DNA of 64,000 bases, taken from the NCBI RefSeq assembly GCF_004138285.1, contig NZ_SCFN01000004.1:62001-126000 (forward strand), in the 5' to 3' direction. Positions 18,949-28,078 of the stretch are shown in pieces (position 1 is the first letter of the stretch; each line of letters begins with the position of its first letter). The translations under genes and the position numbers were made by a program. The notes beneath the pieces were generated by a model. It did not search any database. It worked only from the letters and a program-made list of their open reading frames with translations, and had not been told where the DNA came from. Source of the DNA: Gottfriedia acidiceleris. GTDB taxonomy: Bacteria > Bacillota > Bacilli > Bacillales > Bacillaceae_G.

Positions 18949-19566
18949 TTATTCGGCCTCCATCATTCTTTTATAATAATTTGCAACTCGTTCACGTTTT
19001 AAATGTTCACTTAAAATAATTGCTTTAATACGGTCACAAGCTAAATCAACTTGATCATTTTCAACTACATAATCGTAAGCATCCATCATTTCAATTTCTT
19101 CTTTTGCTGCATTCATACGATTCATAATCACATCTTCAGTTTCTGTACCTCTTGTTACAATTCTATTTTGTAATTCTCTCATACTCGGAGGGGCTAAGAA
19201 AATAAAAATCCCTTCAGGAAAAGCTTTTTTTACTTGTAGGGCACCTTGAACTTCAATTTCTAGGAAAATGTCTTTTCCTTCGCTTAATGTTTTTTCAACA
19301 TAATCAATTGGCGTCCCATAGTAATTACCTACAAACTCTGCCCACTCAAGGAACTTATTTTCATTTATTTTCTGTTTGAAATCTTCTTTTGATGTAAAGA
19401 AATAATCTACTCCATGTACTTCACCTTCACGAGGATTTCTTGTCGTCATCGAAATACTATATTGCAGATCTAAGTCCTTATTATCAAAAATAGCTTTACG
19501 CACCGTACCTTTACCTACTCCTGATGGACCAGAAAGTACGATTAATAAGCCTCTTTCATGCCTCAT
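18949..19566 (-). CDS. gmk: Guanylate kinase
   Basis: Phosphorylates GMP/dGMP to the diphosphate; a key step in GTP and (p)ppGpp balance. The P-loop [14 protein letters not shown], the GMP-binding [17 protein letters not shown] and the lid region ([10 protein letters not shown]) are clear. Length 205 is typical. In B. subtilis remA lies between yicC (yloC) and gmk, but here only 154 bp separate them and no remA frame is present. Confidence 0.97.
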   Translation of the reverse strand: MRHERGLLIVLSGPSGVGKGTVRKAIFDNKDLDLQYSISMTTRNPREGEVHGVDYFFTSKEDFKQKINENKFLEWAEFVGNYYGTPIDYVEKTLSEGKDIFLEIEVQGALQVKKAFPEGIFIFLAPPSMRELQNRIVTRGTETEDVIMNRMNAAKEEIEMMDAYDYVVENDQVDLACDRIKAIILSEHLKRERVANYYKRMMEAE

Positions 19567-19720
19567 TTATGACCCTACCCTTCTAATTCTAGACAGTTTA
19601 ATTTATTAAAGGTCAATCTATTGATACTTCCTGTGTGTCAGAGTCAATTAATAAAAAATTAATTAGTCTTTTACTTCACATTGTTACCGGACCTTTGCAA
19701 CTATAAACAAATCTTTTACA

Positions 19721-20590
19721 TTATTCAATATTTTGAACTTGCTCTCTAATTTTTTCAAGATTATTTTTAATTTCAACAACTTGTTTAGAAATATCTAACG
19801 AGTTTGCTTTAGAACCAATCGTATTCACTTCTCGATTCATTTCTTGTACGATGAAATCTAATTTTCGTCCAATTGATTCTTTTATTTGTAAAGTTTCATT
19901 AAACAATTCTAAATGACTAGTTAGTCGAACTAATTCTTCAGATATGTCACATCGATCTGCAAAGAGCATAATTTCTGTTAATAATCTTTGCTCATCAACC
20001 GCTGTTAATTCAACTTCCGCTAATTTAGATTGAAGTTTTTCACGATATGATTTCAAAACAAGAGGAGAATGCACAGTAATCTGTTTTTTACATTCTTCAA
20101 TCGCGGTTAATCTTTCTATTAAATCTTTTTTAAGTTGTCCACCTTCTTTGCACTTAGCATCAAAAAATTGCTGACATGCATTTTCAGTGGTCGTTAATAA
20201 TAATTCTTCAAAATTATAATTGATTTGTTCTACTTCACTTACTGTAGTAACTTCAGGTAGCTTTAATAAATCGATTGGATTATAAAAAGATTTATTTTGC
20301 TCTTCACCTGAAAGATTTTCAATCGCTTTTTTATATTGTTGAATTAAGCCTTCATCTATTTGTAATGTACGTTGTAATAAGCCCTCAATTGTAACAAAAA
20401 CCTCAACACGACCTCGACTAGTATACCCAGCTACAATTTTCTTAATTGCATCTTCATATGCTAATAATTGCCTCGGTATTCGAACGATTGTCTCTAAGTA
20501 TCGATGATTCACTGCTTTCATTTCAATATGTATTTTGTACTGTTCATTTGACAAAATGGCTTTACCATACCCTGTCATACTTACGACCAT
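19721..20590 (-). CDS. yloC: YicC/YloC family endoribonuclease
   Basis: Family of stress-linked endoribonucleases (E. coli YicC acts on the small RNA RyhB). The protein begins VSMTGYGKA, has the central DRCDISEELVRLTSHLE motif with conserved acidic and histidine residues, and ends with FIVQEMNREVNTIGSKAN, the metal-binding C-terminal signature. Length 289 is standard. It sits between the calcium ATPase and gmk as in B. subtilis. The catalytic role is taken from family studies. Confidence 0.93.
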   Translation of the reverse strand: MVVSMTGYGKAILSNEQYKIHIEMKAVNHRYLETIVRIPRQLLAYEDAIKKIVAGYTSRGRVEVFVTIEGLLQRTLQIDEGLIQQYKKAIENLSGEEQNKSFYNPIDLLKLPEVTTVSEVEQINYNFEELLLTTTENACQQFFDAKCKEGGQLKKDLIERLTAIEECKKQITVHSPLVLKSYREKLQSKLAEVELTAVDEQRLLTEIMLFADRCDISEELVRLTSHLELFNETLQIKESIGRKLDFIVQEMNREVNTIGSKANSLDISKQVVEIKNNLEKIREQVQNIE

Positions 20591-20663
20591 TGTTCCACTT
20601 CCAATACACTAATTTTCTCTCTAGTTTATTTCCCAAATTTCATTCAATATGTAAAAGAGAAAA

Positions 20664-20688
20664 GGTAATAGAGCATACCTCTACTACC
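20664..20688 (-). terminator. Terminator of the P-type ATPase gene
   Basis: Ten-bp stem with one mismatch (20664-20673 with 20679-20688, 5-base loop) followed on the minus strand by a T-rich run. It separates the ATPase gene from yloC. Confidence 0.75.
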
Positions 20689-20737
20689 TTAAGGAATTAT
20701 AACATATTTTAATTTGGTTATCCATTTTGTTCGTAAA

Positions 20738-23422
20738 TTATTTTTTCTTTGTAAATAATGCTCCTGCAAGCATAAAAGTTGGAATTGATGAAAGACCTCC
20801 AATTAAGAACCAATCTCTTGGCACGATCGGAATCGTTTTGAAAATAGGTTGTAATGGTGGGTAGTAAATAACAACAAGCATTAATAGCATTGAAACGATA
20901 ACAGCACCAATTAAATATAAATTTCCAAATATATTTCGATGGAAAATCGAACGTTCACTTCTACAATCAAATACATGAATTAATTGAGCTAAAACTAATG
21001 TGGAGAATGCTACCGTTTGTGCGTATTCTAATTGATTCGGATGTTGATTATAGGAAATAATGAAGGCTAATAGTGTGACAAATCCAATTAAAAACCCTCT
21101 TGAAATAATTTTCCATCCTAATCCTCTTGCAAAAATACCTTCTGTTAATGAGCGAGGACTTCTTTTCATTACATCATCTTCAGCCGAATCAACACCTAAT
21201 GCCATTGCAGGTAAACCATCAGTCACTAGATTTACCCATAGAATTTGTACTGGAACAAGAGGTAGCGGTAAAGCTAATAACATTGCAAACAACATAACTA
21301 AAATTTCACCAACATTTGAAGCTAATAAATAACGAATAAATTTACGAATATTACTATAAATATTGCGACCTTCTTTAATTGCAGATTTGATCGTAGCAAA
21401 ATTATCATCAAGTAATACTAAGGATGAAGCTTCCTTTGCTACATCTGTACCAGTAATCCCCATTGAAATTCCAATATCCGCCGCTTTAATTGCTGGTGCA
21501 TCATTTACGCCATCACCAGTCATTGCTACAATATGTCCATTCGCTTGAAGTGCTTTAACAATTTTTAATTTATGTTCAGGTGAAACTCGGGCAAATACCG
21601 CAGTATCTTCAACAAATTCCTGAATCTGCTCTACAGAAAGTGCATCTAATTCTTTTCCTTCTACTACTCTACCGTTATCTCTTAAGATTCCTAGTTTTCT
21701 AGCAATACTTGAAGCTGTTAACTTATGATCCCCAGTAATCATAACCGTCCTAATACCAGCTTCTTTGCATTCTTGAACAGCTTGTGCAACTTCTGCTCTT
21801 GGTGGGTCAATCATCCCTTGTAAGCCAATAAAAGTTAAATTGCTTTCGAGATCCCTTTCATCAATGACCGAATTTGGTTTTAATGGTTTAAAAGCAATCG
21901 CAATCGTACGAAGTGCATTATTTGCATAAGTTTCGATTGTACTTTCCACTGAGTTTTGTCTAAACGTATTTAATTGTTCTTCTCTTTCATGCCATAAAAT
22001 TGTATTACATTTTGAAAGTAAGACGTCTGGTGCACCCTTGGTAATTACAAATTGTTCACCTGATCGATTTTTTACAACGACCGACATCATTTTCCGTGTA
22101 CTATCAAAAGGAAGCTCATGTATTCTAGTAAAATTTGAATTTACGTATTCTCGGTCGATCCCAGCTTTATAACCTGCAACAACAATCGCACCTTCAGTAG
22201 GATCACCATCTAGTACGATTTCTTTTTTCTTTTGAATTAATTGTGCATCACTACAAATAGATCCGAATACAAGTGTTTGAAATAATTGTTTATTTAAAGT
22301 TGGATTAATGGTTCGCTCTTTATTCGTAAATTCTCCATCGATTGCATATCCATTTCCAGATACTTCATAACTAGATCCGCCCGACCAAATATTTGTAACA
22401 GTCATTTTATTTTCTGTCATAGTCCCTGTTTTATCTGAACAAATGACTGAAGCACAACCTAGTGTTTCAACCGCTTGAAGCTTTCGAACGATCGCTTTCT
22501 TTTTAATCATCCGTTGCACACCAAGTGATAAAGCAACCGTTACAATTGCTGGCAAGCCTTCTGGAATCGCAGCAACTGCAAGTGACACACCTGCTAAAAA
22601 CATATGATATAATTCATTTCCTTGATAAACACCGATAAATACAACTAAAGCTGTTAAAAATAATGCTAGAACAATTAATATTTTACCTAATTGTTCTAAT
22701 CGTCTTTGTAAAGGTGTCACAATAGTTTCTGTATTTTGAAGTAAATTCGCAATTTGCCCCATTGCTGTTTTCATTCCTGTCGAAACAACAACACCTTTAC
22801 CATTTCCACGCGTAACGAGTGTTCCCATAAAGCCCATATTATCTTGATCACCAATACCAATCTCATCGGCCTGAATTGATTCAAATCTTTTTTGAACCGG
22901 AACAGATTCACCTGTTAGCGCTGATTCTTCTATGTATAAACTTGATGCTTCGATTATGCGAATATCAGCACCAATCCGATCGCCACTTGAAAACTTAATA
23001 ATATCCCCAACAACTAAGTCTCTTGAAGGTAGCTTAACAAACTGCCCATCACGCAAAACATTTACTTGTGGAGCAGCCAATTCTTTCAAAGCTTCTAATG
23101 ATCTCTCTGCCTTAGCTTCTTGAAAATATCCTAAAATCCCGTTAATTAATACAATTGCCATAATCGCAACTGCATCTACTACTTCCTTTAAAAAGATTGA
23201 TATAATTGTTGCACCTAATAGAACAAATACCATAAAATCATTAAACTGATTTAAAAATAAAACGAGTTTGGAAGTTTTCTCTGATTCCCTTAATTCATTT
23301 GCCCCAAAAGTTGCACGCCTTGTCTTTACCTCCTCATCAGTTAAACCGGAGGAAACATTTGTATTCGTTACTTGCACGACTTCTTCCGCTCTCATCCGAT
23401 AAAAATTCATACCCGCGTTCAC
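20738..23422 (-). CDS. yloB: P-type calcium-transporting ATPase
   Basis: P2A-type cation pump with SERCA-like architecture, 894 residues. The actuator motif TGESVPVQKR, the phosphorylation site CSDKTGTMTENK, the hinge MTGDGVNDAPAIK and the M4 ion-binding signature PEGLPAIVTVALSLG are all intact. About ten membrane segments can be outlined, including the C-terminal group after residue 660. B. subtilis YloB, at the same locus, is expressed in sporulation and binds Ca2+. It is convergent to nothing and diverges from rqcH. Calcium specificity is inferred from the M4 motif. Confidence 0.93.
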   Translation of the reverse strand: MNAGMNFYRMRAEEVVQVTNTNVSSGLTDEEVKTRRATFGANELRESEKTSKLVLFLNQFNDFMVFVLLGATIISIFLKEVVDAVAIMAIVLINGILGYFQEAKAERSLEALKELAAPQVNVLRDGQFVKLPSRDLVVGDIIKFSSGDRIGADIRIIEASSLYIEESALTGESVPVQKRFESIQADEIGIGDQDNMGFMGTLVTRGNGKGVVVSTGMKTAMGQIANLLQNTETIVTPLQRRLEQLGKILIVLALFLTALVVFIGVYQGNELYHMFLAGVSLAVAAIPEGLPAIVTVALSLGVQRMIKKKAIVRKLQAVETLGCASVICSDKTGTMTENKMTVTNIWSGGSSYEVSGNGYAIDGEFTNKERTINPTLNKQLFQTLVFGSICSDAQLIQKKKEIVLDGDPTEGAIVVAGYKAGIDREYVNSNFTRIHELPFDSTRKMMSVVVKNRSGEQFVITKGAPDVLLSKCNTILWHEREEQLNTFRQNSVESTIETYANNALRTIAIAFKPLKPNSVIDERDLESNLTFIGLQGMIDPPRAEVAQAVQECKEAGIRTVMITGDHKLTASSIARKLGILRDNGRVVEGKELDALSVEQIQEFVEDTAVFARVSPEHKLKIVKALQANGHIVAMTGDGVNDAPAIKAADIGISMGITGTDVAKEASSLVLLDDNFATIKSAIKEGRNIYSNIRKFIRYLLASNVGEILVMLFAMLLALPLPLVPVQILWVNLVTDGLPAMALGVDSAEDDVMKRSPRSLTEGIFARGLGWKIISRGFLIGFVTLLAFIISYNQHPNQLEYAQTVAFSTLVLAQLIHVFDCRSERSIFHRNIFGNLYLIGAVIVSMLLMLVVIYYPPLQPIFKTIPIVPRDWFLIGGLSSIPTFMLAGALFTKKK

Positions 23423-23740
23423 CCCTAATTAAACATTAGGTAAGTTGTCCCCCTTACCTCTCATAAAAGCATATTCAGACTCGTCCAAATAAATGATATA
23501 ATGATGAAAATAAATCTAGCTTTTAGCCAACTAGAACTGTGACAAGACCAATCAAGATATTGTATGATTGAATTCCCTGAGAAATTTCTTGATTGTTTAT
23601 TTAATGGTTATGAGTCAGTTTATGAAATATGTTGGTTTGAGAAATATATTGAATGTAATTTCTTTAATAGATATTAAGTCATAAATTAATTAAAATTTAA
23701 AAAATAAAAATAGTGTTTTATAGAGTAGGACGTGATACAT
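23423..23740. other. Divergent intergenic region, Ca-ATPase / rqcH
   Basis: About 318 bp with promoters for two divergent genes. A plus-strand candidate is TTCAGA (23474-23479), 17 bp, TATAAT (23497-23502), which would give rqcH a 240-nt leader. Within that leader a 9-bp inverted repeat (23549-23557 with 23587-23595) could form a stem. No ORF is apparent. Confidence 0.4.
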
Positions 23741-25441
23741 ATGTCTTTTGACGGACTTTTTACAGGAGCTATGACAAACGAAGTAGCTTCTAAACTAACA
23801 ACTGGAAGAATATCAAAAATTGTACAACCAAGTAACTATGAAGTACTACTTACCATAAGAGCAAATGGTGCCAATTACAAACTAATATTAAGTGCTCACC
23901 CTAGTTACGCAAGATTCCATTTTACAAATCAAAACTACGATACCCCATCAGAACCATCAATGTTTACAATGCTTTTAAGAAAACATTTAAATGGTGGGAT
24001 CATTGAAAGCATTACACAGTTAGAACACGAGCGAATTGTTAACATTAAAGTTCGTAGTAGAAATGAAATTGGTGATGAACAATACCGAACATTAATCATT
24101 GAATTAATGGGTAGGCATAGTAATATCCTTTTAATTGATGAAGAAAGACAAGTAATATTAGATAGTATAAAGCATGTACCGATGGCTGTTAATCGTCATC
24201 GAATTGTACAACCCGGTGCTACTTATATTTCTCCTCCTAATCAAGAAAAACATGATCCATTTCAAGTCACTTCTAAAGAGGAGTTTAATCAATTTATTAC
24301 TCAAAGTGATCAATCACCATCGGAAGCAATTGTTCAACATTTCTCCGGAATCTCTCCATTACTTGCAAATGAAATTGTCTATAATGGAAAAGAAGATGTG
24401 TATAATTCGTTTAAAACAATCATGAATGAAATACAATTAAAAAGGTTTACTCCTTCACTTTTCCGCTTAGAATCGAGAGAAATGTTTTATTTCATAAATT
24501 TATCTCACTTACAAGCCGAACAAACTGTTTTCGCTAGCTTAAGTGAGCTTTTAGATGTTTATTACTTTGGTAAAGCTGAACGTGACCGTGTAAAACAACA
24601 AAGCGGAGATTTAGAAAAACTGTTACAAAATGAACTTACAAAAAACAAGAAAAAAATTAAAAAGTTACACAAAAGTCTTGAAGATACTGATAAAGCAGAT
24701 AAAATTCAGTTACAAGGCGAATTGCTTACTGCAAATATGTTTGCACTACAAAAAGGTATGAAAGAAATTGAAGTAATTAATTACTATGACGAAAATGGTG
24801 CCACAGTTGTCATACCGTTATCGCCATTAAAAACACCTTCTGAAAATGCACAAGCTTATTTCACCAAATATACAAAGCTTAAAAATTCAGTAGCGCATAT
24901 TGAAGAACAAATTAAATTAACGAAAGAAGAGAATGATTATTTAGAGACAGTTATTCAGCAAATCGAGTCTGCTTCACCACGTGATTTAGAAGAAATAAGA
25001 GAAGAGCTTGTGGAGACGGGTTATATTAGAAAGAAAAAAGCGAAAAAAGCCCAAAAGTCTAACAAACAAAAAGTTACATTAGATGAATACATCTCTACTA
25101 CTGGTGAACAATTATTAGTCGGTAAAAATAATAAACAAAATGATTATTTAACAAATAAACTTGCGAGTAGAGACGAGCTTTGGTTTCATACAAAAGATAT
25201 CCCGGGCTCACATGTTGTCATTCGTGCTAAGGATCCTAGTGAAATTGCGATTAAAGAAGCAGCCATTATCGCTGCATATTTTAGTAAAGCACGTCAATCA
25301 AGCTCGGTTCCAGTGGATTACACGGAAATTCGCCATGTTAAAAAACCAAATGGTTCCAAACCAGGTTTTGTCATATACGAACAAAACAATACGGTTTATG
25401 TAACACCTGATGAAGAACTTGTTTTAAAATTGAAGAAATAA
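23741..25441 (+). CDS. rqcH: Ribosome quality control factor RqcH (NFACT family)
   Basis: Binds stalled 50S-peptidyl-tRNA complexes and recruits tRNA-Ala to add C-terminal alanine tails that mark the peptide for decay. It begins MSFDGLFTGAMTNE (the ATG at 23741; an in-frame GTG nine bases upstream is a poorer start). It has an NFACT-N domain, helix-hairpin and coiled-coil region (about 290-440), and the NFACT-R RNA-binding domain RDELWFHTKDIPGSHVVIR near 480-500. Length about 566. It was formerly annotated as fibronectin-binding YloA/FbpA. It is one of the few plus-strand core genes and has its own terminator. Confidence 0.95.
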   Translation: MSFDGLFTGAMTNEVASKLTTGRISKIVQPSNYEVLLTIRANGANYKLILSAHPSYARFHFTNQNYDTPSEPSMFTMLLRKHLNGGIIESITQLEHERIVNIKVRSRNEIGDEQYRTLIIELMGRHSNILLIDEERQVILDSIKHVPMAVNRHRIVQPGATYISPPNQEKHDPFQVTSKEEFNQFITQSDQSPSEAIVQHFSGISPLLANEIVYNGKEDVYNSFKTIMNEIQLKRFTPSLFRLESREMFYFINLSHLQAEQTVFASLSELLDVYYFGKAERDRVKQQSGDLEKLLQNELTKNKKKIKKLHKSLEDTDKADKIQLQGELLTANMFALQKGMKEIEVINYYDENGATVVIPLSPLKTPSENAQAYFTKYTKLKNSVAHIEEQIKLTKEENDYLETVIQQIESASPRDLEEIREELVETGYIRKKKAKKAQKSNKQKVTLDEYISTTGEQLLVGKNNKQNDYLTNKLASRDELWFHTKDIPGSHVVIRAKDPSEIAIKEAAIIAAYFSKARQSSSVPVDYTEIRHVKKPNGSKPGFVIYEQNNTVYVTPDEELVLKLKK

Positions 25442-25443
25442 AC

Positions 25444-25474
25444 AAATGGTGCCTATAAAAAGGCACCATTTTTC
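25444..25474 (+). terminator. rqcH terminator
   Basis: Stem of about ten pairs (AAATGGTGCC with GGCACCATTT) closing a short AT loop and followed by T residues, three bases after the rqcH stop. Its 3' half is duplicated 517 bp further right (25970-25990). Confidence 0.9.
25453..25473 (+). repeat. 21-bp direct repeat, copy 1 (flanks the left inverted element)
   Basis: The 21 bp beginning CTATAAAAAGG and ending CCATTTTT are repeated exactly at 25970-25990. Copy 1 is the 3' arm of the rqcH terminator and ends precisely where the left long element begins (25474). Confidence 0.9.
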
Positions 25475-25948
25475 ATGCTGTTGAAAAAAGAATTTGTCAA
25501 TTAAATTGTTGGATTGTTCATTGATAAGTAAGTTGTGTCATATTGATTTCCACTACAGGGTGCTCGCTTTCCATGGGGCGCGACCTGAGCCTCCTCGGCT
25601 CCGCCTGTGGGGTCTCAGCCTTCCCGCTTCTCCCATAGGAGTCGAGCACCCTTTCGTTCCAATCAAGTTCTTTATAAAAAAGAATACTCTTAAAAACAAT
25701 AGAATAGTCAATTGAACGAATGAATTATCCTTTATTAATCAATTTGTAACTTATGATGATGTCTTACACATCTTTACAAATATTGATCGTCAAAAAAGAA
25801 GAAATTTTAATTTTTGCGTTAGTTAAAACATTTATATATCAACCAAAATCACTTGTTTATCAATAAGATGACAGATAAAACAATAATAAATAGACTATTT
25901 TTTCAAAGAAATTCATTTAATGTTGTATTTTTCAATTTTGACTACTTT
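25474..25948 (+). repeat. Long noncoding element, left copy (inverted relative to 30923-31404)
   Basis: A 475-bp segment nearly identical, by eye above 90 percent, to the reverse complement of 30923-31404. AT-rich arms surround a GC-rich core at 25557-25652 whose ends are a perfect 10-bp inverted pair (AGGGTGCTCG and CGAGCACCCT). The core resembles a dispersed GC-rich repeat that I recall from many Bacillaceae genomes. No credible protein is encoded; frames across it are broken in the other copy. It may be a MITE-like element or a structured RNA. Confidence 0.9.
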
Positions 25949-25969
25949 CAACACTCTAGCAAATGTTGT

Positions 25970-25990
25970 CTATAAAAAGGCACCATTTTT
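25970..25990 (+). repeat. 21-bp direct repeat, copy 2
   Basis: Exact second copy of 25453-25473, lying 21 bp beyond the right end of the left element. It looks like a stranded terminator half, which suggests duplication when the element inserted. Confidence 0.9.
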
Positions 25991-26018
25991 ACTAATATAC
26001 ATAACCTACTGAGCTAAA

Positions 26019-26204
26019 CTACTTTACTTTTTCATTTTTACTACTTAGTAATGATCCTAAAAATAGTACAAGTCCTACGCAAAATCCAAAAATTAAATTC
26101 GAGAAAATCTCATCTTCTCTTATATATTTTATGATTAAATAAAAAGCAAAAAATAGCATCGTAATGACGCCGAAATACTTTAATACATCCCTTATTTTTA
26201 CCAT
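26019..26204 (-). CDS. Small hypothetical membrane protein
   Basis: A 61-residue frame with two hydrophobic segments, about residues 11-28 (FGVITMLFFAFYLIIKYI) and 35-54 (SNLIFGFCVGLVLFLGSLL), and a charged C-terminus. An AGGGGAG sequence lies about 11 bases before the ATG, which is acceptable. I do not recognise a family. It is oriented like murI but downstream of its terminator, next to the left repeat. It could be real or a chance frame in AT-rich DNA. Confidence 0.5.
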   Translation of the reverse strand: MVKIRDVLKYFGVITMLFFAFYLIIKYIREDEIFSNLIFGFCVGLVLFLGSLLSSKNEKVK

Positions 26205-26304
26205 TTATACACAATCTCCCCTCTCACATTAATAGAAAAAAGTTTTCAAAAAGATTGACTACTATTATTCGATAATAATCAATATTAGTCCTGTATTTAA
26301 AAAT

Positions 26305-26338
26305 AATAAAAAAAAGATAAGCTAAATCTAGCTTATCT
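26305..26338 (-). terminator. murI terminator
   Basis: Perfect 10-bp stem (26315-26324 with 26329-26338) and T-rich tail on the minus strand. It begins at the murI stop codon. Confidence 0.85.
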
Positions 26339-26339
26339 C

Positions 26340-27113
26340 TTATCTTTCATTTTGTAAGTAGCTTAACGCCTGTTTTGTCTTCTCAATATATTCTATGTCA
26401 TTATTTGAACACATAAATTTGACATTTGTTTGACCAGTTTCATTTAATTGGCCATTTTCTCCAAGTAGTTGCATTAATCTTTTTACTGTACCATTACTTC
26501 CATCAACAATTTGAACATCTTCAGGTAAAATCTTTTTTAAGATGTTTTTATAAAATGGATAATGAGTACAACCTAAAACAATTGTTCCATATTGCTCAAT
26601 ATTAAATAATGAAAGTTTACTTTTAAAATAATCAATCATAAAATTTTCATCAAAATTTAATTCCTCACAATAATGAACAAGCTCAGGTAAAGGCAATGAG
26701 TCTACAATACTTAGATCGTCCACCCTAGATATAAGCTCATTATATTTTGTTTGCTTTAACGTAAGTGGAGTCGCAAAAACCAATACTCTCTTCCCAGTTG
26801 TTCTGTTCATTTCAACAGCTGGTTTTACAGCCGGTTCCATACCGATAATCGGGAAATCATACATTTCTCTCAATTCATTTACTGCAATACTAGTCGCAGT
26901 ATTACATGCAATTACAAGTGCTTTTACATCTTCTTTAATAATCATTTCAACAGACTTTTTTACAAATGCACTTACTTCTTCCTTCGACTTTGTACCATAA
27001 GGAACGTGAAGAGTATCAGCAAAATATAAAAAATCTTCATTTGGTAATTTTTTCAGTGCCTCATTTAAGACAGTTAACCCACCAATTCCAGAGTCAAAAA
27101 AAGCTATTCTCAT
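26340..27113 (-). CDS. murI: Glutamate racemase
   Basis: Makes D-glutamate for peptidoglycan (and for any poly-gamma-glutamate). The start MRIAFFDSGIGGLTVLNEAL carries the family's DSGIGG motif. The two catalytic cysteines are C70 in IACNTATS and C182 in LGCTHYP. The length, 257, is slightly short of the 265-270 usual in Bacillus RacE. In B. subtilis racE sits elsewhere (near gerM), so its presence between inverted repeats is unusual. Whether it is the only racemase gene cannot be seen here. It is monocistronic and divergent from marR. Confidence 0.93.
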   Translation of the reverse strand: MRIAFFDSGIGGLTVLNEALKKLPNEDFLYFADTLHVPYGTKSKEEVSAFVKKSVEMIIKEDVKALVIACNTATSIAVNELREMYDFPIIGMEPAVKPAVEMNRTTGKRVLVFATPLTLKQTKYNELISRVDDLSIVDSLPLPELVHYCEELNFDENFMIDYFKSKLSLFNIEQYGTIVLGCTHYPFYKNILKKILPEDVQIVDGSNGTVKRLMQLLGENGQLNETGQTNVKFMCSNNDIEYIEKTKQALSYLQNER

Positions 27114-27534
27114 TTCAATTCACCTAATAATTTTAATTTAATGAAGTCATTTGTGAAAGTGTCAACAAGTCATAACATTACTCAACAGGGACAAACTTTT
27201 ACAAATATATAATACTAAATTAACCTAATTATGGATGAAAGTAAACTTTTCAGAAAATAGTTAAATCGTGAATTGATTATTCGCAATTCTTGTCAAGCTT
27301 GCTAAACCTATATTTCACACTATTCCATAAACATTCAAAATGCTTGCGGTGGATTATTTTTAAAAATGAAAAGCTTCTCATTTCGTGTTTACGACTTGTG
27401 GGAACAATCTAATTCACTTAGTTGCTTGTAGCCCTCCTGTCACCTATTCCTAAATTAATGATTTTAATATTGTTGAATTAGAAACAATATTTTATATAAT
27501 ATTGTTAATGAACCAACGGGTGGGAGGATTGACC
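27114..27534. other. Divergent intergenic region murI / marR
   Basis: 420 bp. The right 70 bp contain the marR promoter and palindromic operators, annotated separately. The rest is AT-rich; I see no ORF, terminator or strong promoter beyond the expected murI promoter. Confidence 0.5.
27466..27506 (+). promoter_or_regulatory. marR promoter with MarR-type palindromic operator
   Basis: TTGAAT (27473-27478), 16 bp, TATAAT (27495-27500) forms a promoter. A perfect inverted repeat, AACAATATT (27483-27491) and AATATTGTT (27498-27506) with a 6-bp spacer, covers the -10 box. A further AATATTGTT half-site (27466-27474) overlaps the -35 box, so three identical 9-mers tile the promoter. This strongly suggests autoregulation by the MarR protein encoded 28 bp downstream. 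Confidence 0.75.
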
Positions 27535-28014
27535 ATGAACAAAGAAGAACAGCTTATAATGGGTTTCAGGGACGTATTTAACAAGATGGTTTGGCTTAAT
27601 AAGTTTAAGATGGAAGAAGCTCTTAAGGGGTATCAATCTTCTGAAGTACATTGTATCGAATACATTGGGAAAAATGTAGATTCCAACGTGACCAAACTCG
27701 CTGATTCCTTATATATGACAAGAGGTGCCATTACTAAAATAACGAAGAAGCTTATAAATAAAGAACTGATCGAAAGCTACCAGAAACCGGATAATAAGAA
27801 AGAAATCTATTTTAGGCTTACTGAGAAAGGAAAAGTAATAGACCATATCCATGAAGATCTACATAAAAAGTTTCGAGAACGAGATCAAGCTGTTTTTGAT
27901 CAAATAACCGAAGAACAATTCGATAGTATGCTAAACTTCGTGAACAATTATTGTAATCATTTAGATGCAGAAATAAAAAAACAAGGTATCGATATCGATA
28001 GTAAACCGGAATAA
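27535..28014 (+). CDS. MarR family transcriptional regulator
   Basis: Winged-helix repressor of about 159 residues. The DNA-binding region reads VTKLADSLYMTRGAITKITKKL (helices 3-4 of the fold), followed by the wing DNKKEIYFRLTEKG and a C-terminal dimer helix. The frame opens at 27502, but GGGAGG seven bases before the ATG at 27535 marks the true start (MNKEEQL). It has its own terminator and precedes an MFS exporter with a related half-operator, so it likely represses both. Base composition looks slightly more GC-rich than in the core genes. Its ligand is unknown. Confidence 0.9.
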   Translation: MNKEEQLIMGFRDVFNKMVWLNKFKMEEALKGYQSSEVHCIEYIGKNVDSNVTKLADSLYMTRGAITKITKKLINKELIESYQKPDNKKEIYFRLTEKGKVIDHIHEDLHKKFRERDQAVFDQITEEQFDSMLNFVNNYCNHLDAEIKKQGIDIDSKPE

Positions 28015-28040
28015 ATTTGAATAGTAAAGATAATCCACAT

Positions 28041-28076
28041 GCAGCCCAACTCTACCAGAGAGTGGGCTGCTTTTTT
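28041..28076 (+). terminator. marR terminator
   Basis: Stem with arms GCAGCCCA and TGGGCTGC, extended by a CTCT/AGAG helix with one bulged A, followed by TTTTTT. Confidence 0.9.
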
Positions 28077-28078
28077 AT

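Noticed and set aside
25494-25715. 73-codon plus-strand frame in the left long element, and a 65-codon frame at 31163-31360 in the right one
   Set aside because: The frames lie on corresponding but oppositely read strands, differ in sequence between copies, have no ribosome sites and consist of the GC-rich hairpin. They are better explained as noncoding repeat.
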